Shown: positions 25,254 to 34,906 of the stretch, piece after piece
How positions within the stretch are numbered: the first letter of the stretch is position 1
Layout of the letters: every line of letters begins with the position of its first letter
Assembly: GCA_039030075.1 (NCBI GenBank)
Contig: JBCCEW010000033.1
Location: 1 to 55,468 of the forward strand
Origin: Myxococcota bacterium
Lineage (GTDB): Bacteria; Myxococcota_A; UBA9160; SMWR01
DNA: 55,468 nucleotides
Direction of reading: 5' to 3'
Program-made: the position numbers and the translations under genes
Notes under the pieces: generated by a model
Databases searched by the model: none
What the model saw: only the letters and a program-made list of their open reading frames with translations
What the model was told of the DNA's origin: nothing

Positions 25254-26198
25254 ATGAAGACCGCATGGATCATCAGCTCGATGGCCGCCCTCGGCATGAC
25301 CGCCGGGGCTGTCCAAGCGCAGAACGCGGTGGATCTGCCGCCCAACGCCAAGGCCGGCCAGTGCTACGCCCGGGTCCACGTGCCGGCGTCCTACGAGACC
25401 GACCAGCAGAAGGTGGTTCGCCGTGAGGCTTCCACCCGCATCGAGACCGTGGCCCCGGTCTACGAGTGGGTGGAGCAGAAGGTGCTCGTGAAGGAAGCCA
25501 CCGAGAAGCTCGAGATCGTGCCGGCTGCCTACGAGTGGAAGCAGGAAGAGGTGACCGTGAAGCCCGCCTCCTTCAAGCTCGTTCCGGTGCCCGCGAAGTA
25601 CGAGATGGTCGAGGAAAAGATCGAAGTGCGGCCCGCGCGCACCGAGTGGAAGAAGGGCCGCGGCCCGGTGGAGAAGGTCAACCACTCGACGGGCGAGATC
25701 ATGTGCCTGGTCGAAGTGCCGGCCGAGTACAAGACGGTGAAGAAGCGGGTGCTGAAGAGCGCTGCGACCACCCAGCGCGTCGAGATCCCGGCCGTGAAGA
25801 AGAACGTGCGCAAGCGGGTCGTGAAGACGCCGTCCAGCACGAAGAAGGTCACGATCCCGGCGGAGTACCGCACCGTCCGCGTGCAGAAGCTCGTGCAGCC
25901 GGCCCAGGAGAAGAAGATCGAGATCCCGGCCGAATACGAGACCGTCACGAAGCGCCGCCTCGTCAGCGACTCGAAGACCGAGTGGCGTGAGGTGCTCTGC
26001 GAGACGAACATCCGGCCCGACACGATCCAGGCCCTGCAGCGCGCGCTGAAGAACGCCGGTCACGACCCGGGCCCGATCGACGGTGTCGTGGGCCGCGAGA
26101 CCCTCGAGGCCGTGAACACCTACCAGAAGGCGAAGGGCCTGCCGACCGGCGGCTTGACGATCGCCGTCCTGAACTCGCTCGGCGTCAAGATTCGCTGA
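25254..26198 (+). CDS. Secreted repeat protein with C-terminal peptidoglycan-binding domain
   Basis: 314 aa, ATG at 25254 with GGAG upstream. A signal peptide (MKTAWIISSMAALGMTAGAVQA) precedes about eight degenerate repeats of roughly 20-30 residues. They are built on VPA/IPA-x-Y-x-x-V-x-x-[KR]-x-[LV]-V, for example IPAEYRTVRVQKLVQPA and IPAEYETVTKRRLV. Residues ~250-310 form a PG_binding_1 domain (DTIQALQRALKNAGHDPGPIDGVVGRETLEAVNTYQ). The protein is rich in Lys and Val, and the repeats probably form an extended beta structure that spans or decorates the cell wall. Codon use looks strongly biased and the gene has its own promoter and terminator, suggesting an abundant envelope protein. Confidence 0.82.
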   Translation: MKTAWIISSMAALGMTAGAVQAQNAVDLPPNAKAGQCYARVHVPASYETDQQKVVRREASTRIETVAPVYEWVEQKVLVKEATEKLEIVPAAYEWKQEEVTVKPASFKLVPVPAKYEMVEEKIEVRPARTEWKKGRGPVEKVNHSTGEIMCLVEVPAEYKTVKKRVLKSAATTQRVEIPAVKKNVRKRVVKTPSSTKKVTIPAEYRTVRVQKLVQPAQEKKIEIPAEYETVTKRRLVSDSKTEWREVLCETNIRPDTIQALQRALKNAGHDPGPIDGVVGRETLEAVNTYQKAKGLPTGGLTIAVLNSLGVKIR

Positions 26199-26244
26199 GC
26201 CGAGGGATCCGAGCGGGCGCCCCTGCCCGCTCTGCGTCCACGAG

Positions 26245-26279
26245 CGCCCCTGGGCTTCGGCCCGGGGGCGTTTTCGTTT
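26245..26279 (+). terminator. Intrinsic terminator
   Basis: CGCCCCTGGGC-TTCG-GCCCGGGGGCG forms an 11-bp stem with one G-U pair and a stable UUCG loop, followed by TTTTCGTTT. It lies 47 bp after the stop of the peptidoglycan-binding gene and ends 16 bp before the convergent methyltransferase gene. Confidence 0.88.
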
Positions 26280-26294
26280 CGGGGTGGCCCGGCG

Positions 26295-26990
26295 CTAGCG
26301 GCGCGCGCGCAGCCGCAGCATGAATTGGGCGTCGAAGCTGCGATCGCCGGACACGTGTCCCAGCTCCTGGAGCCGACCGAGGCTCTCGAGGGTCAGCCCG
26401 GCCCGGTTCGCCTGCTCGGCGTACCAGTCGAGCGGTCGCGCCAGGATCGGGAATCCCGCCCAGTTTCCGAGTCGCCCGTCTCCGAGGTGGACGTTCGCGT
26501 AGAACACGCCCTCCGCGGCCAGGTGACGGGCCACGAACGCGAGCGCGACGGCGAGCTCTTCGTCCTCCAGGTGCGGCAGCAGCCCGAAGGCCCAGACGAA
26601 CGCAAAGACCCGCCGCAGCTCGAGCCCGTCGAGGCTCTCGACGTGATCGATCCTCGGGTAGCGCTCGGCGAGCCCCGCCTCTTCGAGCTCGTGGCGGGCT
26701 TCGGCGATCACGTCCTTGCGGATGTCGATGCCCGTGTAGTGGCCGGCCGCCAGGAAGCCGATCAGCGGCAGGCCGCCGCGCAGCGTGCCGCAGCCCAGAT
26801 CGAGCAGGCTGTCTCCGGGCGCGAGCCCCATGCGCTGCAGGAAGTCGATCTGGAAGTGGCGTTGCATGCGCCACAGGTGGGGCGCTCCCGCACGCCCATG
26901 CCGCCACTCGGCGGCTCCCGGACCGAAACGGGTCGGGAAGAGCCGGGAGAGCCAGCGATCGGCCTGTTCGGAGAACGACGGACTGGGCAT
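26295..26990 (-). CDS. Class I SAM-dependent methyltransferase
   Basis: 231 aa from ATG at 26990; a TTG 13 codons upstream (27029) is an alternative start. SAM-binding motif I LLDLGCGTLRGGLPLI and the acidic GIDIRKDVIAEAR strand are clear, as is a Methyltransf_11/25-like order. HFQIDFLQRMGLAPGD before motif I resembles small-molecule methyltransferases. LGNWAGFPILARPLDWYAEQANRAGL near the C-terminus is unassigned. It is preceded by another methyltransferase gene on the same strand, so the two may be co-expressed. Substrate unknown. Confidence 0.78.
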   Translation of the reverse strand: MPSPSFSEQADRWLSRLFPTRFGPGAAEWRHGRAGAPHLWRMQRHFQIDFLQRMGLAPGDSLLDLGCGTLRGGLPLIGFLAAGHYTGIDIRKDVIAEARHELEEAGLAERYPRIDHVESLDGLELRRVFAFVWAFGLLPHLEDEELAVALAFVARHLAAEGVFYANVHLGDGRLGNWAGFPILARPLDWYAEQANRAGLTLESLGRLQELGHVSGDRSFDAQFMLRLRARR

Positions 26991-27088
26991 GCCGTCGCTA
27001 TCGGCCGGCCCCCCTTCAGGCTTGAGCAAGTGGGTGGCAGATTCGGCAGGAACTCCCTGCCCCGGCTGGGAAAGCTCGGAAGGCCCCG

Positions 27089-27880
27089 CTAGCGCTTCGT
27101 GGCCGCGAACAGGTAGCGGTTGATGCTGAAGAAGTACCGGCCGGCGGCCGCCAGCGCGCGCAGCTCGTCGCCCCAGGCAGCCGCCTCTTCCGGGCCCACC
27201 TCCTCCCGACCCGCGACGAACGCCTGGATCGCGACCAGGATGCCGTGGCTGTAGCAGTTGGGATGCAGGTGGGGATTCAGCAGCGGGATGACGTCGCGGC
27301 GCTGCACGGTGAGCCCGGCCGCATCGAGCCGGGGCCCCAGCGTGCGCGGCAGACAGGGATCGTGGAGGTGGGCCTCCCAGGCATCGAGCACCCGCCGCAT
27401 CCGCGCGCGGTCCTCGGTCTGCCAGACCGCAGTATCCCAGTCGGTATCGAGGATCACCGCCCGGCCCCCGACGCGCAGCACGCGGGCGATCTCGGCGAGC
27501 GCGCCGTCGAGGTCGGGCACGTACTCGAGCACCTGGGTGGAGACGACGGCATCGAAGGCGCCCGCGTCGAAGGGCAACGCCGTTGCATCGGCCGTGCGCA
27601 GGTCCACGCCCTCGCCACAGCGGGCGCGCGCCATTGCCAGCATCGGCTCACTCGTGTCGATGCCCGCGACGTGACCGTCCGCTCCGACGATGCGCGCCAT
27701 GTCATCGGCCAGGAATCCCGGCCCGACGCCGATGTCGAGGACCCGCTCGCCCGGCGCCAGACCGAGCGCGACGAGGGTCTGACTGCGCTGGGCGGCGACG
27801 TCGGGCGTGCGGTAGATGGCCTCGACACCGCGTGCCGCGCCGTCGTCGAAGGTGAGTCCCACGCCGGAAGCCTCTCGCAT
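27089..27880 (-). CDS. Class I SAM-dependent methyltransferase (UbiE/Methyltransf_11-like)
   Basis: 263 aa from ATG at 27880; the longer in-frame extension upstream is antisense to the MaoC gene and is rejected. Motif I VLDIGVGPGFLADDMARIVG, GIDTSEPMLAMARAR, the acidic DLRTADATALPFDAGAFDAVVSTQVLEYVPDL and LRVGGRAVILDTDWDT fit UbiE/COQ5-like and related Methyltransf_11 enzymes. It probably methylates a small quinone, lipid or metabolite. The C-terminal segment (NPHLHPNCYSHGILVAIQAFVAGREEV) is family-specific. Divergent from the MaoC gene with 72 bp between them. Confidence 0.8.
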   Translation of the reverse strand: MREASGVGLTFDDGAARGVEAIYRTPDVAAQRSQTLVALGLAPGERVLDIGVGPGFLADDMARIVGADGHVAGIDTSEPMLAMARARCGEGVDLRTADATALPFDAGAFDAVVSTQVLEYVPDLDGALAEIARVLRVGGRAVILDTDWDTAVWQTEDRARMRRVLDAWEAHLHDPCLPRTLGPRLDAAGLTVQRRDVIPLLNPHLHPNCYSHGILVAIQAFVAGREEVGPEEAAAWGDELRALAAAGRYFFSINRYLFAATKR

Positions 27881-27952
27881 CGCGCAGCCCGGAGCAAGCG
27901 CGCCTGCATCGGGAACCTGGCCTACCCTACGCGCTCGCGAAGGAGGAGCCAC

Positions 27953-28411
27953 GTGGCCCAGGAATTCCACAGCGCCGAAGCCTTGGAACAGGCGGTCGGT
28001 CAGAGCCTCGGTACCAGTGACTGGGTGTCGATCGCCCAGTCGCGCATCAACCAGTTCGCCGAGGCCACGGATGATCACCAGTGGATCCACGTCGATGTCG
28101 AACGCGCCAAGGCGGGCCCGTTCGGAGCGCCGATCGCCCACGGCTACCTCACGCTCTCGCTCGTCAACAAGTTCCTGCCCGAGTTGATCGTGGTGCCCAC
28201 GGCGACCATGGGTGTCAACTACGGCTGCAACAAGGTGCGCTTCCCGGCACCGGTGCCCGTCGACTCGCGAATCCGTGCCCACGGTGAGATCGCCGGCGTC
28301 GACAAGGTGCCCGGCGGCGTCCAGGTGGTCGTTCGCGTGAGTGTCGAGATCGAGGGCGGTTCGAAGCCCGCGTGTGTGGCCGAGACCGTCAGCCGCTTCT
28401 TGTTCGAATGA
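27953..28411 (+). CDS. MaoC-family dehydratase ((R)-specific enoyl-CoA hydratase-like)
   Basis: 152 aa, GTG start at 27953 with AGGAGG 7 nt upstream. The single hot-dog domain contains the hydratase 2 motif FAEATDDHQWIHVD, carrying the catalytic Asp and His, followed by APIAHGYLTLSLV. It hydrates trans-2-enoyl-CoA to the (R)-3-hydroxy form, or dehydrates it, in fatty-acid or polyhydroxyalkanoate metabolism. Length is typical of the small MaoC enzymes. The thioesterase-like gene follows 71 bp downstream and may share the transcript. Confidence 0.88.
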   Translation: MAQEFHSAEALEQAVGQSLGTSDWVSIAQSRINQFAEATDDHQWIHVDVERAKAGPFGAPIAHGYLTLSLVNKFLPELIVVPTATMGVNYGCNKVRFPAPVPVDSRIRAHGEIAGVDKVPGGVQVVVRVSVEIEGGSKPACVAETVSRFLFE

Positions 28412-28482
28412 ACCGCGAATGAACCGCGCATGATCCACACGCCTTCCGAAACCCTCGTAGCGCCCTCCCGACGGGAGTCCCC

Positions 28483-29364
28483 TTGAGCCATCCCTCGAAT
28501 TCGAACTCACTGGCCCTCTACGAGCGCGACGCAGATCGCTTCGTTCCCACGCGCCTCGCGCGCGGGCCCTGGCACAACGATTCCCAACACGGCGGCCCGG
28601 TGCAGGGTCTGCTCGCCCGCTGCGTGCAGGAGCACCCCTCCGAGCGCCCGATGCAGGTGGTTCGCTTCACCTGCGACCTGTGGCGAGCGGCGGCATTCGA
28701 GCCGCTGACCGTCTCGGTGCGCACCTTGCGCGACGGCAAGGCCGCGGAGTGGCTCGAAGCCGAGCTCCGCCACGGCGACCAGGTCGCCGCTCGCGCCACC
28801 GCCCTGCGCCTGCGCGAAGAGGACGTGCCCGCGACGCCCGACAGCACGCCGCACCCGCTCGGCGACCTCGAAGACGCGAGCTCCCCGATCCGCTGGCTCG
28901 GCACGAGCGGCGAGCGCGACGAGATCACCGACTTCGTGAACGCCATCGAGTTGCGCCCGGTCGAGGACTTCATTCGCCCGGCCGCATGGCTCCGCCTGCG
29001 GGTGCCGCTGGTCGCCGGCGAGGACACCACCCCCTTCGTCGCCGCCGCGACGCTCTGCGACATGGTCTATGGGCTCCCGATCGTGCGCGATGTGCAACGC
29101 GGCAATCCGATCGTCGCAGCCCAGCCCTTCGTGGCGATCAACGTCGACACGTCGCTCCAGTTCCACCGTTCCCCCCGCGGCGAGTGGATCGGCTTCGATG
29201 CCGAGGTCCGCTACGGACCCCACGGCGCCGGGCTCGGGCGTGCCGCCCTTTGCGACGAAGACGGCGCGCTCGGCTACGCCCAGCAATCTCTGCTGCTACG
29301 CGACAAGCAGGCACCGCCCGCCTGGGAATCGCGGCTGCGCCGCGACGCCGAAGAAGTCGGCTGA
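28483..29364 (+). CDS. Acyl-CoA thioesterase-like double hot-dog protein (TesB/4HBT_3 type)
   Basis: 293 aa, apparently from a TTG at 28483 (GGGAG upstream). The first half has the TesB-like WHNDSQHGGPVQGLLARCVQ and QVVRFTCDLWRAAAFEPLTVSVRTLRDGK segments. The second half repeats a hot-dog core ending in FVAINVDTSLQFHRSPRGEWIGFDAEVRYGPHGAGLGRAALCDEDG. This two-domain layout is typical of the thioesterase-like 4HBT_3 family. It likely hydrolyses acyl-CoA thioesters or binds acyl chains; the substrate is unknown. It ends 4 bp before the convergent DUF255 gene. Confidence 0.75.
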   Translation: MSHPSNSNSLALYERDADRFVPTRLARGPWHNDSQHGGPVQGLLARCVQEHPSERPMQVVRFTCDLWRAAAFEPLTVSVRTLRDGKAAEWLEAELRHGDQVAARATALRLREEDVPATPDSTPHPLGDLEDASSPIRWLGTSGERDEITDFVNAIELRPVEDFIRPAAWLRLRVPLVAGEDTTPFVAAATLCDMVYGLPIVRDVQRGNPIVAAQPFVAINVDTSLQFHRSPRGEWIGFDAEVRYGPHGAGLGRAALCDEDGALGYAQQSLLLRDKQAPPAWESRLRRDAEEVG

Positions 29365-29368
29365 CCGG

Positions 29369-31654
29369 TTAGCCCGACCGCTTCGGCGCTCGCAAGAGCT
29401 GACGCTCGAACTCGGCCGGGTCTGGGGTCGGGAACCGGCAGGTGCGGTTCTCGCACACGTAGGCGGTGGCGCGACCATCCCGTGCGGTCTTCCCGCCCAA
29501 CAGAGACACGAGGGCGCGGTTCGCCTCGAGCGCCTCCCCTTCGCGAACGATCACCTGGACGCGCTGGGGCTGATGGACCCGACGCAGCACCGCCAGTAGT
29601 GCCTCGGCTCCCCCGGCGTCCGCCCCGGCTTCGGGAAGCACCACGATCACTTCCTGATGCGCACCCTGCAGCCAGGCGAGCGCCTCGAGCAGCGCGGGCA
29701 TGCGGTCCGGGGTCTTCCGCAGGAGATCGCCGAAAGCGCGGAAGCTCTGCTCCGCCGCCTCGAGATAAGCCTCGTCTCCCGTGAGCGCGGCCAGCCGCAG
29801 CAGGTTCTGGGCCGCGACGCCATTGCCCGAGGGCAGCGCGGTCCCGTCGAGCACGGGTTTCTCGCGGACGAGCGGCGAGGCGCCCGCCCGCGCCGTGCGG
29901 AAGTAGCCGCCGGCGGGATCCGCGTACTCCGCATCGAGCCGCCGCTGCAAGTCGAGGGCGTCGCGCAGCCAGCGCGGCTCCGCGCTGACCTCGTACAAGT
30001 CGAGCAGCCCGGCCACCAGGAAGGCGTAGTCGTCGAGGAACGCGGGCCCGGAGCGCGCTACGTCGAGCTGCACGCGCGTCAACGCCCCGCGCTCGGTGCG
30101 TCCGGACAAGACGCGGTTCGCCGCAGCGGCCGCGGCGTCGACCCAGGAAGGTCGATCGAGAGCGAAGCCAGCCCGTGCAAACGCGGAGATCGCCAATCCG
30201 TTCCACGCCGTGACGAGCTTTGCATCGCGCAGCGGACGGCGCCGCGCCGAGCGCTCCCGCAACAGACGCGCCCGACCCTCCGCGATCTCCTTCGCCAGCC
30301 GTTCCGGCGGGATCGCGAGTTCGTCCGCCCACGCGGCGATGCGTCGCCTCGGTTGCAGGATGTGTCGGTCCCCGATCGCGAATGCCGCGTTCCCGATCCC
30401 CCAATAGGGGGTGAGACCCGCTCGCGCATCGGACCCCACCGCGGCGCGGAAATCTCGAGCGGTCCAGGTAAAGAAGCGCCCTGCCTCGGAGGCACTGGTT
30501 CGCCCCTCGTTGGCGGCGTCCGTCGCCGATGCGAAACCGCCGCCCGCGAGCGCGAAGTCGCGGAGCAGCGCCTCGCCCGTGTCGCGCGCCACCTCCGCGA
30601 AGAACGGGTCACCGCTCGCCTGCCAGGCCTCGAGGTAATCGAGACAAAGCCGGGCGTTGTCCGTGAGCGACTTCTCGAACTCGGGCACACGCCAAGCGGC
30701 ATCGCGTGTCGCGCGATGGAACCCGCCCCCCACCTGATCGCGCAGCCCGCTGAGCGCCATCGTCTCGAGGCTGCGCAGCACGGCGCTCGTCAGCGCGTCG
30801 TCCCCGTGCTGGGGGGCGCGCAGCAGAAAGCGATGGGGCAAGGCGTTCGGGAGCTTGCGGCCGGTTCCCACCCCGCCGTGGCGAGGATCGATTCGACGCT
30901 GCCAGGTCTTCGCGGCACGCAGGAGAACGGCGGGCTCGGGCAGCGTCGCGTCGGCCGGGGGCGCCGCTTCCAGAGCCTCGCGCACACGGTCGGTCCATCG
31001 GCGAGCGTCCTCGGCGACCCGCTCCGGGTCCTCATAGAGGGCCGTCACCGTCTCCAGCACCCGCGGCAGTCCCGGCTGACCGCGCCGATCGCGCGGCGGG
31101 TAGTAGCTCCCCCCGAAGAACGGCTCGCCCTCTGACGTCACCCACACGTGAACCGGCCACCCCACCGGTCGCCCGAGCGCTTCGAGGGCCGCGAGGTACA
31201 CGGCGTCGACGTCCGGCCGCAGATCCCGATCGACCTTGATCGCGACGAAGTCGCGGTTCAGCTGTTCGGCGATCGCCAGATCATCGAAGGACTCCTTCTC
31301 CATCACGTGACACCAGTGACAGGTCGCGTACCCGATGCTCACCAGCACCGGACGCCCGAGTTCCCGGGCGGCGGCGAAGGCCTCGTCTCCCCACGCGTAC
31401 CAGTTCACCGGGTTGTGGGCGTGCTGCAGTAGATACGGACTCGACTCGAGCACCAGGCGGTTCGTGAAGAGCGGACGTCCGTCGGGCGCACGATGCTGGC
31501 TGCGGATCGCCGACGTCGGACGCGCGTCCGCTGCCGCGACGAGCCGCGTCGCGAGGCTCGTCTCGAGCTCCGTTGCTCCCGGCAGGGGATCGGCGCCCGC
31601 CAACGCAGCCAGGCCGAGCGTGACGACGGCGAGCGCCGCCTGCTTCCCTCTCAT
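29369..31654 (-). CDS. DUF255 thioredoxin-fold / six-hairpin protein with signal peptide
   Basis: 761 aa from ATG at 31654, overlapping the enoyl-CoA hydratase stop (ATGA). The N-terminal thioredoxin-like DUF255 domain contains [16 protein letters not shown] (about 71-86) and [16 protein letters not shown], with CHWC at 112-115. A long alpha/alpha barrel resembling glycosidase-type hairpins follows, including [19 protein letters not shown] and [18 protein letters not shown]. This is the YyaL/spermatogenesis-associated protein 20 family. Unlike most members, this one starts with a plausible signal peptide ([21 protein letters not shown]), suggesting periplasmic location. Its activity is unknown; a thiol-disulfide role is possible. 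Confidence 0.82.
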   Translation of the reverse strand: MRGKQAALAVVTLGLAALAGADPLPGATELETSLATRLVAAADARPTSAIRSQHRAPDGRPLFTNRLVLESSPYLLQHAHNPVNWYAWGDEAFAAARELGRPVLVSIGYATCHWCHVMEKESFDDLAIAEQLNRDFVAIKVDRDLRPDVDAVYLAALEALGRPVGWPVHVWVTSEGEPFFGGSYYPPRDRRGQPGLPRVLETVTALYEDPERVAEDARRWTDRVREALEAAPPADATLPEPAVLLRAAKTWQRRIDPRHGGVGTGRKLPNALPHRFLLRAPQHGDDALTSAVLRSLETMALSGLRDQVGGGFHRATRDAAWRVPEFEKSLTDNARLCLDYLEAWQASGDPFFAEVARDTGEALLRDFALAGGGFASATDAANEGRTSASEAGRFFTWTARDFRAAVGSDARAGLTPYWGIGNAAFAIGDRHILQPRRRIAAWADELAIPPERLAKEIAEGRARLLRERSARRRPLRDAKLVTAWNGLAISAFARAGFALDRPSWVDAAAAAANRVLSGRTERGALTRVQLDVARSGPAFLDDYAFLVAGLLDLYEVSAEPRWLRDALDLQRRLDAEYADPAGGYFRTARAGASPLVREKPVLDGTALPSGNGVAAQNLLRLAALTGDEAYLEAAEQSFRAFGDLLRKTPDRMPALLEALAWLQGAHQEVIVVLPEAGADAGGAEALLAVLRRVHQPQRVQVIVREGEALEANRALVSLLGGKTARDGRATAYVCENRTCRFPTPDPAEFERQLLRAPKRSG

Positions 31655-32457
31655 CGGCCGCGGAAGACGGGCTCCCGCTTCTCCATGAACGCCCGCGGAC
31701 CCTCGCGCGCATCCTCCGAGGCCATCACGACGGCAGAGCACTCGTTCTCGATCTCGTACGCCTCGGCGAGCGGTACACCGCTGGTGCGAAGGACCGCTTC
31801 CTTCACCTTCTGCACCGCCAGCGGACCGTTCTTCGCGAGGCGCGCGGCGATCTCCTGTACCCGCGGCAGCAGCGCCTCGGGCGCCACCACCTCGTTGACC
31901 AGCCCGATGCGCAGCGCCTCTTCGGCGGGCATGCGGTCGCCGAGCAACAGGATCTCCATCGCCTTGCAGTGGGGCACCTGCCGGGCGAGCCGCACCATCG
32001 AGCCCCCACCCGGCACCAGGCCGCGCTGGACCTCGCTCAGGCCAAAGCTCGCGTTCGTCGAGGCGATCCGGATGTCCGTGGCCTGGAGCAGCTCACAGCC
32101 TCCCGCCAGGGCATAGCCGTTCACGGCCGCGATGATCGGCTTGTAGAGCTCGAAGGGCTTGAGCAATGCGACCGGCACCTTGTCGAGGTTCTCCAGCAGC
32201 CGGCGATCCCACTCGTCCTCGGGTGCGCGCGCCCCGGTGAACAAGGGCATCAATAGTTGGAGGTCGCCGCCGGCACAGAACGCGGTGTCGCCCGCTCCCG
32301 TGAGCACCGCGACCCGAGCGTCGGGGTCGTCGCGGAAGTCGAGCCAGGCGTCGGCGAGCTGCACCATCAGCTGGGGACTGATCGCGTTGCGGCGTTCGGG
32401 GCGATTGAAGGTGAGCGTCGCGACGCCGTCGCGCTTCTCGTAGAGCAGGTCGGGCAT
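31651..32457 (-). CDS. Enoyl-CoA hydratase/isomerase family protein
   Basis: 268 aa, ATG at 32457. Oxyanion-hole segments are [11 protein letters not shown] and [21 protein letters not shown]. Both catalytic glutamates aligned to rat enoyl-CoA hydratase are retained ([16 protein letters not shown] and [10 protein letters not shown]), so genuine enoyl-CoA hydratase activity is likely. It sits between an upstream SDR gene (11-bp gap) and the DUF255 gene (4-nt overlap), forming a three-gene minus-strand operon. Confidence 0.88.
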   Translation of the reverse strand: MPDLLYEKRDGVATLTFNRPERRNAISPQLMVQLADAWLDFRDDPDARVAVLTGAGDTAFCAGGDLQLLMPLFTGARAPEDEWDRRLLENLDKVPVALLKPFELYKPIIAAVNGYALAGGCELLQATDIRIASTNASFGLSEVQRGLVPGGGSMVRLARQVPHCKAMEILLLGDRMPAEEALRIGLVNEVVAPEALLPRVQEIAARLAKNGPLAVQKVKEAVLRTSGVPLAEAYEIENECSAVVMASEDAREGPRAFMEKREPVFRGR

Positions 32458-32468
32458 CGGGACTCCGG

Positions 32469-33248
<780 letters not shown>

Positions 33249-33309
33249 GCATCCTCCGACGGGCGGCCGAGTCTATCACCGAGCCCCGACGCCCCCTACT
33301 CTCCCCGCG

Positions 33310-33999
33310 ATGCCCGACCCCTCTCGCTCCGCCGCGCCCCTCGACCTCGAGGCCCAGATCGCGGCGGTCGACGAAGTGCTCTCGACCACGCGCTCGATTC
33401 GGCGGCGGCTCGACTTCGAGCGACCGGTGGAACCCGAGGTGCTCGAAGCCTGTATCGATGTGGCTGTGCAGGCGCCGACGGGCATCCCGCCCGAGAGCTG
33501 GCGCTTCCTGGTGGTCGATGCTCCCGAGCGGAAACGCGCCGTCGCCGACTGCTACCGCGCGGCCCTCGACGACCTCGTGGCCCGCCGCGGCGGGGAGCCG
33601 CCGAAAGCCGGGATCCGCGCCCTCGCCGACCGCCTTCACGAGGTGCCCGCCCTGGTCCTGGTCTGCGCCGAGGGGCGCCCGCCGGCCGACGACCCGGCCT
33701 TTCAATTGGCCTTCTACGGCTCGGTGCTGCCCGCCGCCTGGTCGCTGATGCTCGCCCTGCGCGCGCGAGGCCTCGGCAGCACCTGGACGACCCTCCTGGT
33801 CCAACGCGAGCGTGAAGTCGCGGAGCTCCTCGACATCCCCGCTGGAGTCAGTCTCACGGTGCTCCTGCCCGTGGGCTACATGCGCGACGCAGTGCTGCGA
33901 CCGGCCGCGCGCGCGCCGGCACAGCAGGTCTCGTTCTGGAACACCTGGGGCGCCCGACGCGGCGACGCTGGCACGCCCGAGAGCCCTGGGGCAGCCTGA
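33310..33999 (+). CDS. Nitroreductase-family flavoprotein
   Basis: 229 aa from ATG at 33310. STTRSIRRRLDFERPVEPEVLEACIDVAVQAPTGIPPESWRFLVVD is the FMN-binding start of the nitroreductase fold. GSVLPAAWSLMLALRARGLGSTWTT is the central helix, and VLLPVGYMRD follows near the C-terminus. These FMN enzymes use NAD(P)H to reduce nitroaromatics, quinones or enones. A physiological substrate cannot be read from sequence. Divergent from the SDR gene across 61 bp; the Rmd-like gene follows 4 bp later. Confidence 0.82.
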   Translation: MPDPSRSAAPLDLEAQIAAVDEVLSTTRSIRRRLDFERPVEPEVLEACIDVAVQAPTGIPPESWRFLVVDAPERKRAVADCYRAALDDLVARRGGEPPKAGIRALADRLHEVPALVLVCAEGRPPADDPAFQLAFYGSVLPAAWSLMLALRARGLGSTWTTLLVQREREVAELLDIPAGVSLTVLLPVGYMRDAVLRPAARAPAQQVSFWNTWGARRGDAGTPESPGAA

Positions 34000-34003
34000 G
34001 CCC

Positions 34004-34906
34004 GTGCGAATCTGGGTCAGCGGCGCGGCAGGTTTCGTCGGCAGCCGTCTGCGACCGCGTCTGGAGGCCGCGGGCCACACCGTGATCGGCGTGGACCGGG
34101 AGGTCGAGATCACCGACCCCGAAGCCGTCCGCGAGAGCCTGACCTCGGCCCGTCCGGATGCGATCCTGCACCTCGCCGCCCAGAGTTCGAGCACCCGCTC
34201 GGCCGCCGCGCCCGAACGCGCCGCCCAGATCAACTACGGCGGCACGGCCAACGTCCTCCAGCTGGCACGAGAACATCATTCGCAGTGCCGAGTTGTACTC
34301 GTCAGTTCGAGTGAAATCTACGGGAGTCGCTCACCCGGGGCGGAACCCTTCCGGGAGACCGACGGGCTCGCGCCGCGGACTCCCTATGCCCGGACCAAGG
34401 CGGCCGCAGACCTGCTCGCCGCCCGCTACGCCGCCGACGGCCTCGACGTCGTCCGCGCGCGCCCCTTCAACCACACGGGGCCCGGCCAGTCGCCCGACGC
34501 CTTCGTGGTCCCGAGCTTCGCCCGCCAAGTGGCCCAGATCGCCTCTGGGGAACGCCCCGCTGCGCTCCAGGTCGGCAACCTGGCCTCGGTGCGCGACTTC
34601 CTCGACGTGGACGACGTCATCGAGGCCTACCTGCGCTTGCTCGACCGCGACGTTCCGCCCGGGGCCTACAACATCGCGAGCGGCCAGGGGCGCCGGATCG
34701 GCGACCTCCTCGACGATCTGATCGCGCTCGCCGAAACCGAGGCCACGATCGAGGTCGACCCCGAACGCTTCCGACCGACCGACGACTCGGTGGGCGACGC
34801 GTCGAAGCTGCGGGCGGCGACGGGCTGGGAACCGAAGATCCCCTGGCGCGACACCCTCAGCCGCGTGCTGGAGTCGGTCGCCTCCACAGAAGCGCCACCC
34901 ACGTGA
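34004..34906 (+). CDS. rmd: NAD-dependent epimerase/reductase, GDP-4-keto-6-deoxymannose reductase-like
   Basis: 300 aa from GTG at 34004, four bases after the nitroreductase stop. Rossmann motif GAAGFVG (7-13), catalytic Ser in LVSSSEIYGS and PYARTKAAAD (Tyr-x3-Lys). FNHTGPGQSPDAFVVPSFARQVAQI is a distinctive segment of GDP-6-deoxy-4-keto-D-mannose reductases, which make GDP-D-rhamnose. The product would feed surface polysaccharide. No GDP-mannose dehydratase (gmd) gene is nearby, so the exact sugar remains inferred. The 3' end overlaps the convergent prmA gene by 50 nt. Confidence 0.78.
   Translation: MRIWVSGAAGFVGSRLRPRLEAAGHTVIGVDREVEITDPEAVRESLTSARPDAILHLAAQSSSTRSAAAPERAAQINYGGTANVLQLAREHHSQCRVVLVSSSEIYGSRSPGAEPFRETDGLAPRTPYARTKAAADLLAARYAADGLDVVRARPFNHTGPGQSPDAFVVPSFARQVAQIASGERPAALQVGNLASVRDFLDVDDVIEAYLRLLDRDVPPGAYNIASGQGRRIGDLLDDLIALAETEATIEVDPERFRPTDDSVGDASKLRAATGWEPKIPWRDTLSRVLESVASTEAPPT

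Noticed and set aside
25254-26198. CRISPR-like or DNA tandem repeats
   Set aside because: The periodicity is at the protein level and degenerate. Repeats are in frame and have no unique spacers.
27881-28510. N-terminal extension of the methyltransferase at 27089
   Set aside because: The extension is antisense to the MaoC gene, whose SD, start and catalytic motif are clear.
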